Assembly: GCA_034423575.1 (NCBI GenBank)
Contig: DAOUIF010000006.1
Span: 61,677 to 125,676 of the forward strand
Length of the DNA stretch: 64,000 nucleotides
Origin: Bin87 sp034423575
GTDB taxonomy: Bacteria; Chloroflexota; Dehalococcoidia; Lucifugimonadales; UBA3495
Direction: 5' to 3'
Each line of letters opens with the position of its first letter. The stretch's first letter is position 1. This document shows positions 1-8,416 of the stretch, in pieces. The notes under the pieces were generated by a model. It made no database searches. It saw only the letters and a list, made by a program, of their open reading frames with translations, and was not told the DNA's origin. Made by a program: the position numbers and the translations under genes.

Positions 1-1904
1 ACGAAACCCTTGACGTCCTGGTGGACGACCCAGAAGTTCTGACCCAGCGTGAGGCTCACCCAATGGTTGTTATGGAATTCATGCAACCAGCGTTCGGCTT
101 CCTTGTTGATTTCACGGCGACGCTCGGGGTCGAGCTCGACCTTCTGCGCCTCGAACCAGTCGTTGATTTCGGGCGCCTCCCAGTCGGTGTAGTTGCGGGT
201 GCCGCCCTTGAGGAAGATGCCGCCGTAAATGGCGTCGGGATCCAGCACGGTCATGCCGTCAGCCTGGCAACTGAGCTCCCAGTCGCCGGTGGCATCTGCC
301 GGCCGCGATGTCCCGTACTTGGCGTAGCCCGCGGCGCTGGGCAGCACCTCAATCGCGCCGCGGATATTCAGAAAGTCTTCAAGGTCCTGCTTGATTACGG
401 AGCACTCGTCCACGTAGGTTCCGACCTGGCGGACGGTGTACTGGACCTCAAACCCGTCGGGGTAGCCAGCCTCGGCCAGCAACTCGCGGGCGCGCTGGAT
501 GTCCTGCTGACCTTCCGGAGTGTCCTTGGGCCGCATGCCGGGCCAGGTCGCGCACTCCTCCAGACTGTTGGCCATGCCCACCAGCGGACAGTGGCCGCGG
601 CCGGCGCCGTGCAGCCCGCGAGCGTTGTGCTTCTGCCGGTCAACCGCCAGGTTGAGGGCCTGGCGCACGCGGTGGTCGCTAAAGGGCTCGCGCTTGATGT
701 TGATCATGAACCCGCGGGTGGCGCCGCCGAACACGTCATGAGCGACGTATTCGCTGTTGGTGCGTTGCTCCAGCGCGTAGTACTCGGGGGCAGTCAGGTT
801 CATGGTGGCAGCGTTGGACATATCAATCTGCCGCGCTTCCACCTGCGCCTGCGCCGTGGCCGGCGTGGTGATTATGAAGTGCTCGATCCGGTCCAGGTAG
901 GGACGCCCTTCCTTGAAGTAGTCGGGGTTCCGGTTCACAAAGTAGGAGTTTCCGGACTGGTAAGACTCCAGGATGAACGGGCCGGAACCGGAGTTGTGCT
1001 TGATGATGTTCTCGGCCAAGTTCAGGTCGATGCCTTCCTCGAGGAGATGCTTGGGCAGGATCTTGACGTAGTCGATGGCCAGGAACTTGATGAACGCCCC
1101 CGACGCGAAGGCCAGGTGGAACTCCATGGTCTGGTCGTCGACCACCCGCAGGGCATCCTCCGGGTTGGTGATGGTGCAGTCGCCGGCGTCTCGGTCGGCG
1201 ACTTCCAGCGGGTTGGCGTACCGCCTCCACAGGCCCGACCGACCGGTGCTGTTGCAGGGATTGCCGTACCGGAGGAACGTGTAATGCACATCGTCTATGG
1301 TGAACGGCGTGCCATCGTTCCAGGTAATGTCGTCGCGGATGCGGAAGGTGTAGACCGTCCCGTCGTCGTTGAGGCTCCAGCTCTCGACCAGGTCAGGAAT
1401 AACCTCGTTGGTGACGGTGGTGTCGAACTGCACCAACTGGTTGTACAGCTGAGAGTACGAGATCACGCTGGACGTCGACGCTGAGCCGAGCGGGTCCCAG
1501 TCCTTGGTGTCCGCGTAGGCTGCCATCCTGACCAGGCCGCCGATCTGGGGCGGCCCGCTGGGCAGCGGGGTCGGCGCGGTGCGCGCGATGGCAGTGGGCG
1601 CCGGAGTGTTGGTGGGCCGCTGCGTGGCCGCCGGCGGCGGGGTCGCGGTCGGCGGTACGTTGGCCGCCGGGGCCGCGGTCGCCGGGGCAGCCGGGGCGGC
1701 TACCGTCGAGCCGGGTCCGGGCGCGCTGGCCCCGGTCACAGGGTTGGCTACGGTTGGCGCAGCGGCGGCGGCCGGGGCGGCCGCGGATCCGCTGTCTGCC
1801 GGGGCTGCCGGAACCGGCGCTTCCGCGCCGCCACAGGCCACTCCAATGATCAAAATGGCTGACAATGCCACGGCTACCGACAATGGTTTCGTTACGGACA
1901 ACAT
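1..1904 (-). CDS. Family-5 ABC transporter solute-binding lipoprotein, copy 1 (3' end cut by window edge)
   Basis: Extracytoplasmic receptor of an oligopeptide/dipeptide/nickel-type ABC importer (SBP_bac_5 family). Reading leftward from ATG at 1904, 634 codons are open to base 1; comparison with the paralogues at 2200-4137 and 4432-6333 suggests only about 18 residues are missing. Residues 1-23 are a hydrophobic signal ending in GVAC, so Cys24 is the likely lipidated residue. An Ala/Pro/Thr-rich tether follows to about residue 120 and contains QRPTNTPAPTA; the folded domain begins near VRMAAYADTKDWDPLG. AGGAGG lies 12 nt before the ATG. No permease or ATPase gene is nearby, so the substrate is unknown. 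Confidence 0.9.
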   Translation of the reverse strand, partial: MLSVTKPLSVAVALSAILIIGVACGGAEAPVPAAPADSGSAAAPAAAAAPTVANPVTGASAPGPGSTVAAPAAPATAAPAANVPPTATPPPAATQRPTNTPAPTAIARTAPTPLPSGPPQIGGLVRMAAYADTKDWDPLGSASTSSVISYSQLYNQLVQFDTTVTNEVIPDLVESWSLNDDGTVYTFRIRDDITWNDGTPFTIDDVHYTFLRYGNPCNSTGRSGLWRRYANPLEVADRDAGDCTITNPEDALRVVDDQTMEFHLAFASGAFIKFLAIDYVKILPKHLLEEGIDLNLAENIIKHNSGSGPFILESYQSGNSYFVNRNPDYFKEGRPYLDRIEHFIITTPATAQAQVEARQIDMSNAATMNLTAPEYYALEQRTNSEYVAHDVFGGATRGFMINIKREPFSDHRVRQALNLAVDRQKHNARGLHGAGRGHCPLVGMANSLEECATWPGMRPKDTPEGQQDIQRARELLAEAGYPDGFEVQYTVRQVGTYVDECSVIKQDLEDFLNIRGAIEVLPSAAGYAKYGTSRPADATGDWELSCQADGMTVLDPDAIYGGIFLKGGTRNYTDWEAPEINDWFEAQKVELDPERRREINKEAERWLHEFHNNHWVSLTLGQNFWVVHQDVKGF

Positions 1905-2005
1905 CTGGCGTTCGAACCTCCTGACGGGGCCATGACCCCATCGGATTGAAGATATACCGGCCGCATCACCAAGCGTGCACCGCCTGCTCGAATACAGCCC
2001 GGCCT

Positions 2006-2034
2006 ATCCTATTCGTGGCTCAACGCCGTGTCAA
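2006..2034 (-). promoter_or_regulatory. Sigma70-like promoter for solute-binding protein copy 1
   Basis: On the minus strand a perfect -35 TTGACA (2029-2034) is followed after exactly 17 bp by TAGGAT (2006-2011). This predicts transcription starting near 1999 and a leader of about 95 nt before the ATG at 1904. The rest of the 1905-2199 spacer shows no gene or clear terminator. Confidence 0.6.
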
Positions 2035-2199
2035 GAAATCGCGATGCGAATCCTCTTTATGCCAAGGGGTAATGTACGGAAACTGGCAACATTGGAAATA
2101 TTGATGATAGATAATCGAAATCGCAACCAACCCCGCAGTTGAAATACATTTTTGCCCTGGATGGTTACGATTTCCGTCGACCAGGAGGATTCTCGGCTT

Positions 2200-4137
2200 C
2201 TAACGATCCAGCCAGAGGTGTTCGTGCTTGAATCCATACTGCACCGTTTGGGGAGGCACGAACCCCTTGATGTCGCGGTGGACCAACCAGAAGTTTTGTC
2301 CCAGCGTGAGGCTGACCCAATGGTTATTCTCGAAGCTGTGCAGCCAGAGCTCGGCTTCCTTGTTGATCTCGCGACGCTTGTCGGGGTCAAGTTCGACCTT
2401 TTGTTCCTCGAACCAGCCGTTCAGTTTCGAGTGTTCCCAGTCGGTATAGTTGCGGGTGCCGCCCTTGAGGAAGATGCCTCCGTATACCGCGTCGGGATCC
2501 AGCACGGTCATCCCGTCGGCCTGGCAGCTGAGCTCCCAGTCACCCGGGGCGTCCGGCGGACGTGAAGTCCCGTACTTGGCGTATCCCGCTGCGCTGGGGA
2601 GAACCTCGATGGCTCCGCGGATGTTCAGGTAATCTTCCAGGTCCTGCTTGATCACCGAGCACTCGTCAACATAGGTGCCCACCTGGCGCACCGTGTATTG
2701 CACTTCAAAGCCATCGGGATAGCCGGCTTCCGCCATCAGCCGTTTCGCTTCGGCGATATCTTCCTGTCCACCCGGGGTGTCCTTGGGGCGCATGCCCGGC
2801 CAGGTGGCGCACTCCTCGTAGGTGTGGGCCATGCCAACCAGAGGGCAATGTCCACGGCCGGCGCCGTGCAGCGCGCGGGCGTTGTGCTTCTGCCGGTCCA
2901 CTGCCAGGTTGAGAGCCTGTCGCACCCGGTGATCGTTGAACGGCTCACGCTTCACGTTGATCATGAACCCGCGCGTGGCGCCGCCAAAGACGTCGTGGGC
3001 GACGTATTCACTATTGGTCCGGGTTTCGATGGCGAAGGTCTCCGGAGCAGTGAGGTTCAAGCCGGCGGCGTTGGCCATATCGATCTGGCGCGCTTCGATT
3101 TGGGCAATGGCGGTCGCCGGCTGGGTGATGATGTAATGCTCAATGCGGTCGAAATACGGCATCCCTTCTTTGAAATAGTTGGGATTCCGGTTCACCTTGT
3201 AATGGTTGCCCGATTGGTAATCCTCGAGAATAAACGGGCCCGAACCCGAGGTGTGCTTGATGATGTTCTCCGCGAGGTTCAGGTCGACGCCCTCTGCCAG
3301 CAGGTGCTTGGGCAGGATCTTCACGTAGTCGATGGCGAGGAATTTGATGAACGCGCCGGATGCGAAAGCGAGATTGAACTGGATGGTCCGATCGTCGACG
3401 ATGCGCACCGCGTCATCGGGGTTAAGGAGGGTGCAGTCCCCCGCCTGCCGGTCGGCAACCTGGAGAGGCGCCGCATAGCGCCTCCAGAGTCCCGAGCGGC
3501 CGGTGCTGTTGCACGGATTCCCGTAGCGCAGATAGGTGTACAGCAGGTCGTCCACCGTCAGCGGATTGCCGTCCTGCCATTGGATGTTGTCGTGCAGGCG
3601 GAAGGTGTAGACGGTTCCGTCCGGGTTGATCTCCCAGCTTTCCGCCAGATCGGGCACGACCTCGGATGTGTCCACGGTGTCGAACTGGACCAGTTGGTTG
3701 TAGAGCTGGGAATAGGAGATGACGCTAGACGTGGAGGCCGAACCCAGCGGGTCCCAGTCCTTGGTGTCCGCGTAGGCCCCCATTCGTACCGTGCCGCCCT
3801 GCTGGGCGGGCCCGCTGGGCACGGGCGTCGCCGCGGTGCGTGCCACCGCCGTGGGCGCCGGGGTGTTGGTGGGTCGCTGCGTGGCCAGGGGTGGTGAGGT
3901 GGGCGTCGGTTCGGCTGGAGCCGCCGACTGTGTTTCCGGAGTGGCCGCGTCCGGTATGGGGGTTGATCCGAACCCGGGAGCGCTGGCCCCGGTGGCCGGG
4001 GATGACTGTGTGGTTGCGGCCGTTCCGCCGTCGGCCGGCACGGTGGGCGCCGGCGCTTCCGCGCCGCCGCAAGCCAGACCGGTTAACAGCAACGCGGCTG
4101 TGATCATGCCGGCGATAACCGTCGGTTTCGGAAACAT
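2200..4137 (-). CDS. Family-5 ABC transporter solute-binding lipoprotein, copy 2
   Basis: Complete 645-residue paralogue of its two neighbours. ATG at 4137 is preferred over upstream in-frame starts because GAGGAGGG sits just before it and the signal peptide then begins correctly. Hydrophobic residues 6-22 end in GLAC with Cys23 as likely lipid anchor. A low-complexity Ala/Pro/Thr tether runs to about residue 113 and shares QRPTNTPAPTAVAR with copy 1. The mature domain starts at VRMGAYADTKDWDPLG and includes the family-typical stretch LAESWEINPDGTVYTFRL. It presumably binds peptides or other small solutes outside the membrane and delivers them to a permease encoded elsewhere. The long tether is typical of Gram-positive-like or monoderm lipoproteins (inference). 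Confidence 0.92.
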   Translation of the reverse strand: MFPKPTVIAGMITAALLLTGLACGGAEAPAPTVPADGGTAATTQSSPATGASAPGFGSTPIPDAATPETQSAAPAEPTPTSPPLATQRPTNTPAPTAVARTAATPVPSGPAQQGGTVRMGAYADTKDWDPLGSASTSSVISYSQLYNQLVQFDTVDTSEVVPDLAESWEINPDGTVYTFRLHDNIQWQDGNPLTVDDLLYTYLRYGNPCNSTGRSGLWRRYAAPLQVADRQAGDCTLLNPDDAVRIVDDRTIQFNLAFASGAFIKFLAIDYVKILPKHLLAEGVDLNLAENIIKHTSGSGPFILEDYQSGNHYKVNRNPNYFKEGMPYFDRIEHYIITQPATAIAQIEARQIDMANAAGLNLTAPETFAIETRTNSEYVAHDVFGGATRGFMINVKREPFNDHRVRQALNLAVDRQKHNARALHGAGRGHCPLVGMAHTYEECATWPGMRPKDTPGGQEDIAEAKRLMAEAGYPDGFEVQYTVRQVGTYVDECSVIKQDLEDYLNIRGAIEVLPSAAGYAKYGTSRPPDAPGDWELSCQADGMTVLDPDAVYGGIFLKGGTRNYTDWEHSKLNGWFEEQKVELDPDKRREINKEAELWLHSFENNHWVSLTLGQNFWLVHRDIKGFVPPQTVQYGFKHEHLWLDR

Positions 4138-4230
4138 GGGAGCCCTCCTCAATTCATCCGGTGAGCGTGGTGGGGCAACTTTACGTACCAGATAGCGACA
4201 GTGTGAACGGATTTCGTATTTACACAGCCT

Positions 4231-4259
4231 ATCATAGGCGTAAACATAGTCCATATCAA
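4231..4259 (-). promoter_or_regulatory. Sigma70-like promoter for solute-binding protein copy 2
   Basis: Minus strand TTGATA (4254-4259), 17-bp spacer, TATGAT (4231-4236), each hexamer one mismatch from consensus. The predicted start is near 4224, giving a leader of about 87 nt. The -10 lies inside the near-palindrome CCTATGATAGG, which could be an operator. The surrounding 4190-4330 stretch is markedly AT-rich compared with the rest of the window. Confidence 0.7.
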
Positions 4260-4365
4260 CATATTATTACTGTTTTCGTTATATATAGGGTCATAATCGC
4301 ACGGTTATCGTTATATTCTGATAGCCAATAATCGTTATTTGTCGCCGTCGCGCTCCGGACAGCGG

Positions 4366-4397
4366 AAAAAAGAAAGGGCGGGCATTGCAGCCCGCCC
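4366..4397 (-). terminator. Rho-independent terminator after solute-binding protein copy 3
   Basis: On the minus strand an 8-bp GC stem GGGCGGGC/GCCCGCCC (4390-4397 with 4376-4383) closes a 6-nt loop and is followed directly by TTTCTTTTTT. It lies about 35 nt after the stop codon at 4432, so it ends that transcript before the copy 2 promoter. Confidence 0.85.
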
Positions 4398-4431
4398 CGT
4401 CACGGCGATTGGACCGTATTTTCCGGCCGCT

Positions 4432-6333
4432 CTACCGGTCCAGCCACAGATCTTCGTGCTTGAAACCGTATTGCACGGTGATCGGCGCGTTGAACCCCTT
4501 GATGTCCTTGTGGACGAGCCAGAAGAGCTGGCCCAGGAGGAGGTTCACCCAGTGGTTGTCCTCAAAGCTCGCCAACCACAGCTCGGCCTCTTTGTTGATT
4601 TCCCGGCGACGGTCGGGATCAAGCTCCACCTTCTGCTGTTCGAACCAGGCGGTAACCTTGGGATTCTCCCAGTCGGTATAGTTCCGGGTTGCGCCGGGCA
4701 GGTAAACGCCGCCGTAGATGGCGTCAGGATCGAAGACAACCATGCCCTCGCCCTGGCAGCTGAGCTCCCAGTCTCCCTTGGCATCCTTCGGCCTGGAAGT
4801 GCCGTACTTGGCGTAGCCGGCCGCGCTGGGAAGCGTTTCGATGTCGCCGGTGATGCCGAGGAACTCCTCGAGGTCCTGCTTGATCACCGAGCATTGCGCC
4901 GGGTACGAACCCACCTGCCGCACGGTGTACTGGACCTGGAACCCGTCAGGGAAACCAGCCTCGGCCATCAGGCGCTGCGCTTCAGCGATGTCTTCCTGGC
5001 CGCCGGGCGTGTCCTTGGGCCGCAGGCCGGGCCAGGTGGTGCATTCGTCGTTGGTGTGGGCCAGGTCCATCAGCGGGCAATGGGTAACGCCGGCCCCGCC
5101 GAAGGCGCGTTCATCCACCTTCTGACGGTCCACGGCAAGGTAGAGCGCCTTGCGCACCCGGTGGTCTGAGAAGGGTTCACGCTTCACGTTCAGCATCAGG
5201 CCAAAGTTGCCGCCGGCCTTGATGTCGTGGGCCACGTAGTCGCCGTTGGTGACCCGCTCCAGTTCGTAATACTCTGGGGCTTCCAGGTTGGTGGAGCCGG
5301 CGTTGGCCATGTCGATTTGCCGCGCCTCAACCTGGGCCATCAGCGTGGCGGGCTGAGTGATGATGAAGTGCTCTATGCGGTCGAAGTACGGCCGTCCTTC
5401 CTTGAAGTAGTTGGGATTCTTGTTGACGAAGTAAGAATTGCCGGACCGGTATTCCTCGAGGATGAACGGGCCCGAGCCGGAGTTGCTGGCGACCACGTGC
5501 TCACCCTGGTTGAGATCGACCGATTCGTCCTCCAGCAAATGGCGAGGCAGAATCTTCACGTAGTCCACCGCCAGGAACTTGATGAACGCGCCGGAAGCGA
5601 AGGCCAGGTTGTACTGGATGGTCCGGTCGTCCACCGCCTTGACCACATCGTCGGCGTTGGTGGGGGTGCAGTCAGCCTTGTCTACCACGTCGACGACTTC
5701 CATCCTCACCGCGTAGTTGCGCCACAATCCCGAACGTCCGGTGGCGTTGCACGGATTGCCGTACCGGTGCATGGTGAAAATGATGTCATCCACGGTGAGC
5801 GGCTTTCCGTCGTGCCAGTTGACGCCCTCGTGAATGCGGAAGGTGTACTGCTGCCCGTCAGGACTCAGCTCCCAACTCTCGGCCAGGTCACCGACCACTT
5901 CCTGGGTGTTGGTGGTGTCGAACTGGACGATCTGGTTGTAGAGCTGCGAGTAGGAAATCACGCTGGAGAGCGAAGCCGAACCCAGCGGGTCCCAGTCCTT
6001 GGTGTCGGCGTATGCCGACATCCGCACGGTCCCACCGTATTTTGGGCCGGCCACGCTGGGCGTGGGCGTGGCAACGACCCTCGCCACCGCTGTGGGCACC
6101 GGGGTGTTGGTCGGCCGCAGCGTCGCCTCCGGTGGAGGAGTGGCGGTTGGCGTTGGGTCCGCTGCCGGCGCCTGAGCTGCCGGCGCTGTGGTGGCAGCGG
6201 GCGCCGCCGGCGCTTGCGCAGCCGGTACCTCGGTGGGGGCCGGCGTCTCGGCGCCGCCGCAGGCGAAGCCAGCCAACAAGAGCAGGCTGCCGATCGCGCT
6301 GGCAATCAGCCTCGGTTTCACGTGTTTCGACAT
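4432..6333 (-). CDS. Family-5 ABC transporter solute-binding lipoprotein, copy 3
   Basis: 633-residue solute receptor, clearly paralogous to the two genes downstream. ATG at 6333 is preceded by GAAGGAGGAG at good spacing. Residues 8-24 are hydrophobic and end in GFAC (Cys25, probable lipidation site). A tether rich in Ala, Pro and Thr extends to about residue 100 and contains LRPTNTPVPTAVAR, then the SBP_bac_5 domain begins at VRMSAYADTKDWDPLG. It has its own promoter and terminator, so it is a monocistronic unit rather than part of a transporter operon. Divergence is greatest in the tether and in the central ligand-binding part, which suggests different ligand ranges for the three copies (inference). 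Confidence 0.92.
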   Translation of the reverse strand: MSKHVKPRLIASAIGSLLLLAGFACGGAETPAPTEVPAAQAPAAPAATTAPAAQAPAADPTPTATPPPEATLRPTNTPVPTAVARVVATPTPSVAGPKYGGTVRMSAYADTKDWDPLGSASLSSVISYSQLYNQIVQFDTTNTQEVVGDLAESWELSPDGQQYTFRIHEGVNWHDGKPLTVDDIIFTMHRYGNPCNATGRSGLWRNYAVRMEVVDVVDKADCTPTNADDVVKAVDDRTIQYNLAFASGAFIKFLAVDYVKILPRHLLEDESVDLNQGEHVVASNSGSGPFILEEYRSGNSYFVNKNPNYFKEGRPYFDRIEHFIITQPATLMAQVEARQIDMANAGSTNLEAPEYYELERVTNGDYVAHDIKAGGNFGLMLNVKREPFSDHRVRKALYLAVDRQKVDERAFGGAGVTHCPLMDLAHTNDECTTWPGLRPKDTPGGQEDIAEAQRLMAEAGFPDGFQVQYTVRQVGSYPAQCSVIKQDLEEFLGITGDIETLPSAAGYAKYGTSRPKDAKGDWELSCQGEGMVVFDPDAIYGGVYLPGATRNYTDWENPKVTAWFEQQKVELDPDRRREINKEAELWLASFEDNHWVNLLLGQLFWLVHKDIKGFNAPITVQYGFKHEDLWLDR

Positions 6334-6435
6334 CGTAGCTCCTCCTTCACGCGCGCGGCTGGCGTTTGGCCCAGTGGAAGTCTGCGAAAGCTCAAGTGCA
6401 CACCAATGTGGCCGAATCGGTATCGTGCCCGCGCA

Positions 6436-6464
6436 AATGTAATACTATTTATTCACGCAGTCAA
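6436..6464 (-). promoter_or_regulatory. Probable promoter for solute-binding protein copy 3
   Basis: Minus strand TTGACT (6459-6464), 17-bp spacer, TACATT (6436-6441). A second -10-like TATAAT lies further upstream without a good -35. The whole 6334-6677 spacer is about 340 bp, AT-rich in its middle part, and contains no further open frame that looks coding. Confidence 0.5.
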
Positions 6465-6606
6465 CCAAAGAGATCGTATTCCGCTAGATTATATGCCCTG
6501 ATAGATATTTATCGTTATCATTGTGCAATCGAATGACGCGAGTTGGACTCCAACATTGACCGGTTACCGCTCCACCTAACATGACCGGCAACGGGCCCGG
6601 TGCTTG

Positions 6607-6635
6607 TTGACTACACGTCACCGCCCCGATAGGCT
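6607..6635 (+). promoter_or_regulatory. Possible promoter for the crotonase-tlyA unit
   Basis: TTGACT (6607-6612), 17 bp, TAGGCT (6630-6635), followed about 36 nt later by the crotonase ATG. The -10 is weak (three of six consensus bases), so this is tentative. Confidence 0.3.
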
Positions 6636-6677
6636 TTTTGCCTGCTGCACCCTCACCACGTCCAGGAGCCCCAACAG

Positions 6678-7514
6678 ATGACCGACACCGCCGCCGTACA
6701 GACTCCAGCCGACGATACGCCGGTTGACGCCAATGGATACATCCTCGTGCGGCGGGAACCGCCGGTCGCGACCATCACCATCAACCGGCCCGCCCAGCGC
6801 AACGCCATTTCGCTGGATATGTGGGTTGCGCTGACCGAGTTGCTGGGCGACTTGGACGGAGACAGGGACGTCCGTTGCGTAATCATCACCGGCGCTGGTG
6901 AAGAAGCCTTCTCCGCCGGCGCCGACATCAGCGATTTCGAGCAGCACCGCAGCGACTCCACCAAGGGCCGCGTGTACAACGCCGCCGTGGACGGCCTGCT
7001 GGAAACCGTTGCGGAGATCGGCACGCCGGTTATATCAATGATCCGCGGGTTCGCCGCCGGCGGCGGCTGCGAGCTCGCCGTTGCCACTGACCTGCGCATC
7101 GCCGCCGAGGGCAGCCGCCTGGGCATACCGGTAGCCCGCCTGGGCATCACCATCGGCCACCGCGAGATGTACGGGTTGGTGAACCTGGTGGGCAAGGGCA
7201 ACGCCCTGTACATCCTGCTGTCGGGGCGGCTGCTGGACGCCGAAGAGGCCCTCCGAATCGGCCTGGTCAACCAGGTGGTGCCCGTCGACCGGCTGGAGGA
7301 GGTTACCTACAGGCTGGCCGCCGACATCGCCGCCCTGGCCCCCTTGTCCCACGCGGTCAACAAGAAGACCATGAACCAGGTGCTGGCCAAACCCTCCCTG
7401 GACCTGACCCCCAACGAGGCCGATCTGCCCCTGCACCAGTTCGACACCCGGGACTACCACGAGGGCTTTCGCGCCTTCCTCGAAAAACGCCGACCCCATT
7501 TCATCGGCGAATAG
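6678..7514 (+). CDS. Enoyl-CoA hydratase/isomerase (crotonase) family protein
   Basis: Crotonase-fold enzyme of 278 residues acting on acyl-CoA thioesters, probably in fatty- or organic-acid degradation. The oxyanion-hole elements are visible as FSAGADI (residues 78-84) and AAGGGCELA (127-134). The general acid/base Glu of the CEL motif is present at 132, but the position of the second catalytic Glu of classical hydratases is Val152 (IPVARLG). The reaction may therefore be isomerisation, hydrolysis or another crotonase chemistry rather than plain hydration. CCAGGAG precedes the ATG. The stop is 11 nt before tlyA, so the two genes are probably co-transcribed. Confidence 0.88.
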   Translation: MTDTAAVQTPADDTPVDANGYILVRREPPVATITINRPAQRNAISLDMWVALTELLGDLDGDRDVRCVIITGAGEEAFSAGADISDFEQHRSDSTKGRVYNAAVDGLLETVAEIGTPVISMIRGFAAGGGCELAVATDLRIAAEGSRLGIPVARLGITIGHREMYGLVNLVGKGNALYILLSGRLLDAEEALRIGLVNQVVPVDRLEEVTYRLAADIAALAPLSHAVNKKTMNQVLAKPSLDLTPNEADLPLHQFDTRDYHEGFRAFLEKRRPHFIGE

Positions 7515-7525
7515 CCGTCTATTCC

Positions 7526-8299
7526 ATGTCAGGATCACCGCAGCGGCCGCCACGCAAGCAGACCCGTAAACGCGCCGACGTATTGCTGGTGGAGCGGGGC
7601 CTGGTGGACAGCCGGGAACAGGCGCAGGCTCTGATCATGGCCGGCGCGGTGCTCTCGCCGACAGGCCCCGTCCAGAAGGCCGGTGCGTTCCTGGACCCAG
7701 ACACGCCCCTGGAGCTACGCGAGCGTCTGCCCTACGTCAGCCGCGGCGGAGTCAAGCTGGCCCACGCTCTGGACACCTGGGCGGGGCCCCATGGCATATG
7801 CCTGGAGGGGATCTCTACACTGGACGTGGGGGCATCCACTGGCGGGTTCACCGACTGCCTGCTCCAGCGCGGCGCGGCCTGTGTCTACGCGGTGGACGTC
7901 GGACACGGCCAACTGCATTACCGGCTGCGCCAGGACCCGCGGGTAACGTGCATGGAAAAGGTCAACGTACGATATCCCTTCACGTTGCCCGAGGTCGTCG
8001 ATCTGCTGGTCGCCGACGTTTCCTTTATATCGCTCACCATGGCATTGCCCGAACCCCTGGCGCACCTGAAGCCCGGCGGGTATGCCATCGCGCTGGTCAA
8101 GCCCCAGTTCGAGGCGCGGCGCGGCGAGGTCGGCAGGGGCGGCATCATCCGAAACGACACTCTCCGAGACGACATCCTCGCCAGGGTCCAGCAATGGTTC
8201 AACTCCAGGGACGACATCACGCTCCTTGATACCACCCCGTCGCCAATCACGGGCGACGCCGGGAACCGCGAGTTCCTGAGCCTGCTGCGCCGGTGTTGA
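7526..8299 (+). CDS. tlyA: TlyA-family rRNA 2'-O-methyltransferase (S4 + FtsJ domains)
   Basis: 257 residues, the normal length for TlyA, which methylates ribose 2'-OH groups on rRNA and was historically annotated as hemolysin. An S4 RNA-binding domain covers roughly residues 17-75 (RADVLLVERGLVDSREQAQ). The Rossmann methyltransferase follows with the SAM-binding loop LDVGASTGGFTD (99-110), ADVSFISL around Asp164 and VKPQFE with Lys192, matching the K-D-K-E type catalytic pattern of the FtsJ fold. Lys77 in SRGGVKL is the expected first Lys. It starts 11 nt after the crotonase with no clear Shine-Dalgarno, so translation is probably coupled to that gene. Confidence 0.93.
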   Translation: MSGSPQRPPRKQTRKRADVLLVERGLVDSREQAQALIMAGAVLSPTGPVQKAGAFLDPDTPLELRERLPYVSRGGVKLAHALDTWAGPHGICLEGISTLDVGASTGGFTDCLLQRGAACVYAVDVGHGQLHYRLRQDPRVTCMEKVNVRYPFTLPEVVDLLVADVSFISLTMALPEPLAHLKPGGYAIALVKPQFEARRGEVGRGGIIRNDTLRDDILARVQQWFNSRDDITLLDTTPSPITGDAGNREFLSLLRRC

Positions 8300-8416
8300 A
8301 CCCTGACGTAATCCGAAGCCCCAGACGGTAGATGCGGACCGGAACCGTCAACCCATACCGTCTTCCAGATATCCGATCGTTTCCGTGTATGACCTGCCTG
8401 CCGTCGGGAGCCCAAG

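Noticed and set aside
21..1484. Long plus-strand open frame (487 codons) opposite solute-binding protein copy 1
   Set aside because: It is antisense to a clear SBP_bac_5 protein. Similar plus-strand frames occur opposite the other two copies, so they come from GC-rich codon structure and not from a real gene.
4190..4330. AT-rich block upstream of solute-binding protein copy 2 as an origin or integrated element
   Set aside because: It contains no DnaA-box cluster, direct repeats or integrase gene; the AT-richness fits a promoter region.
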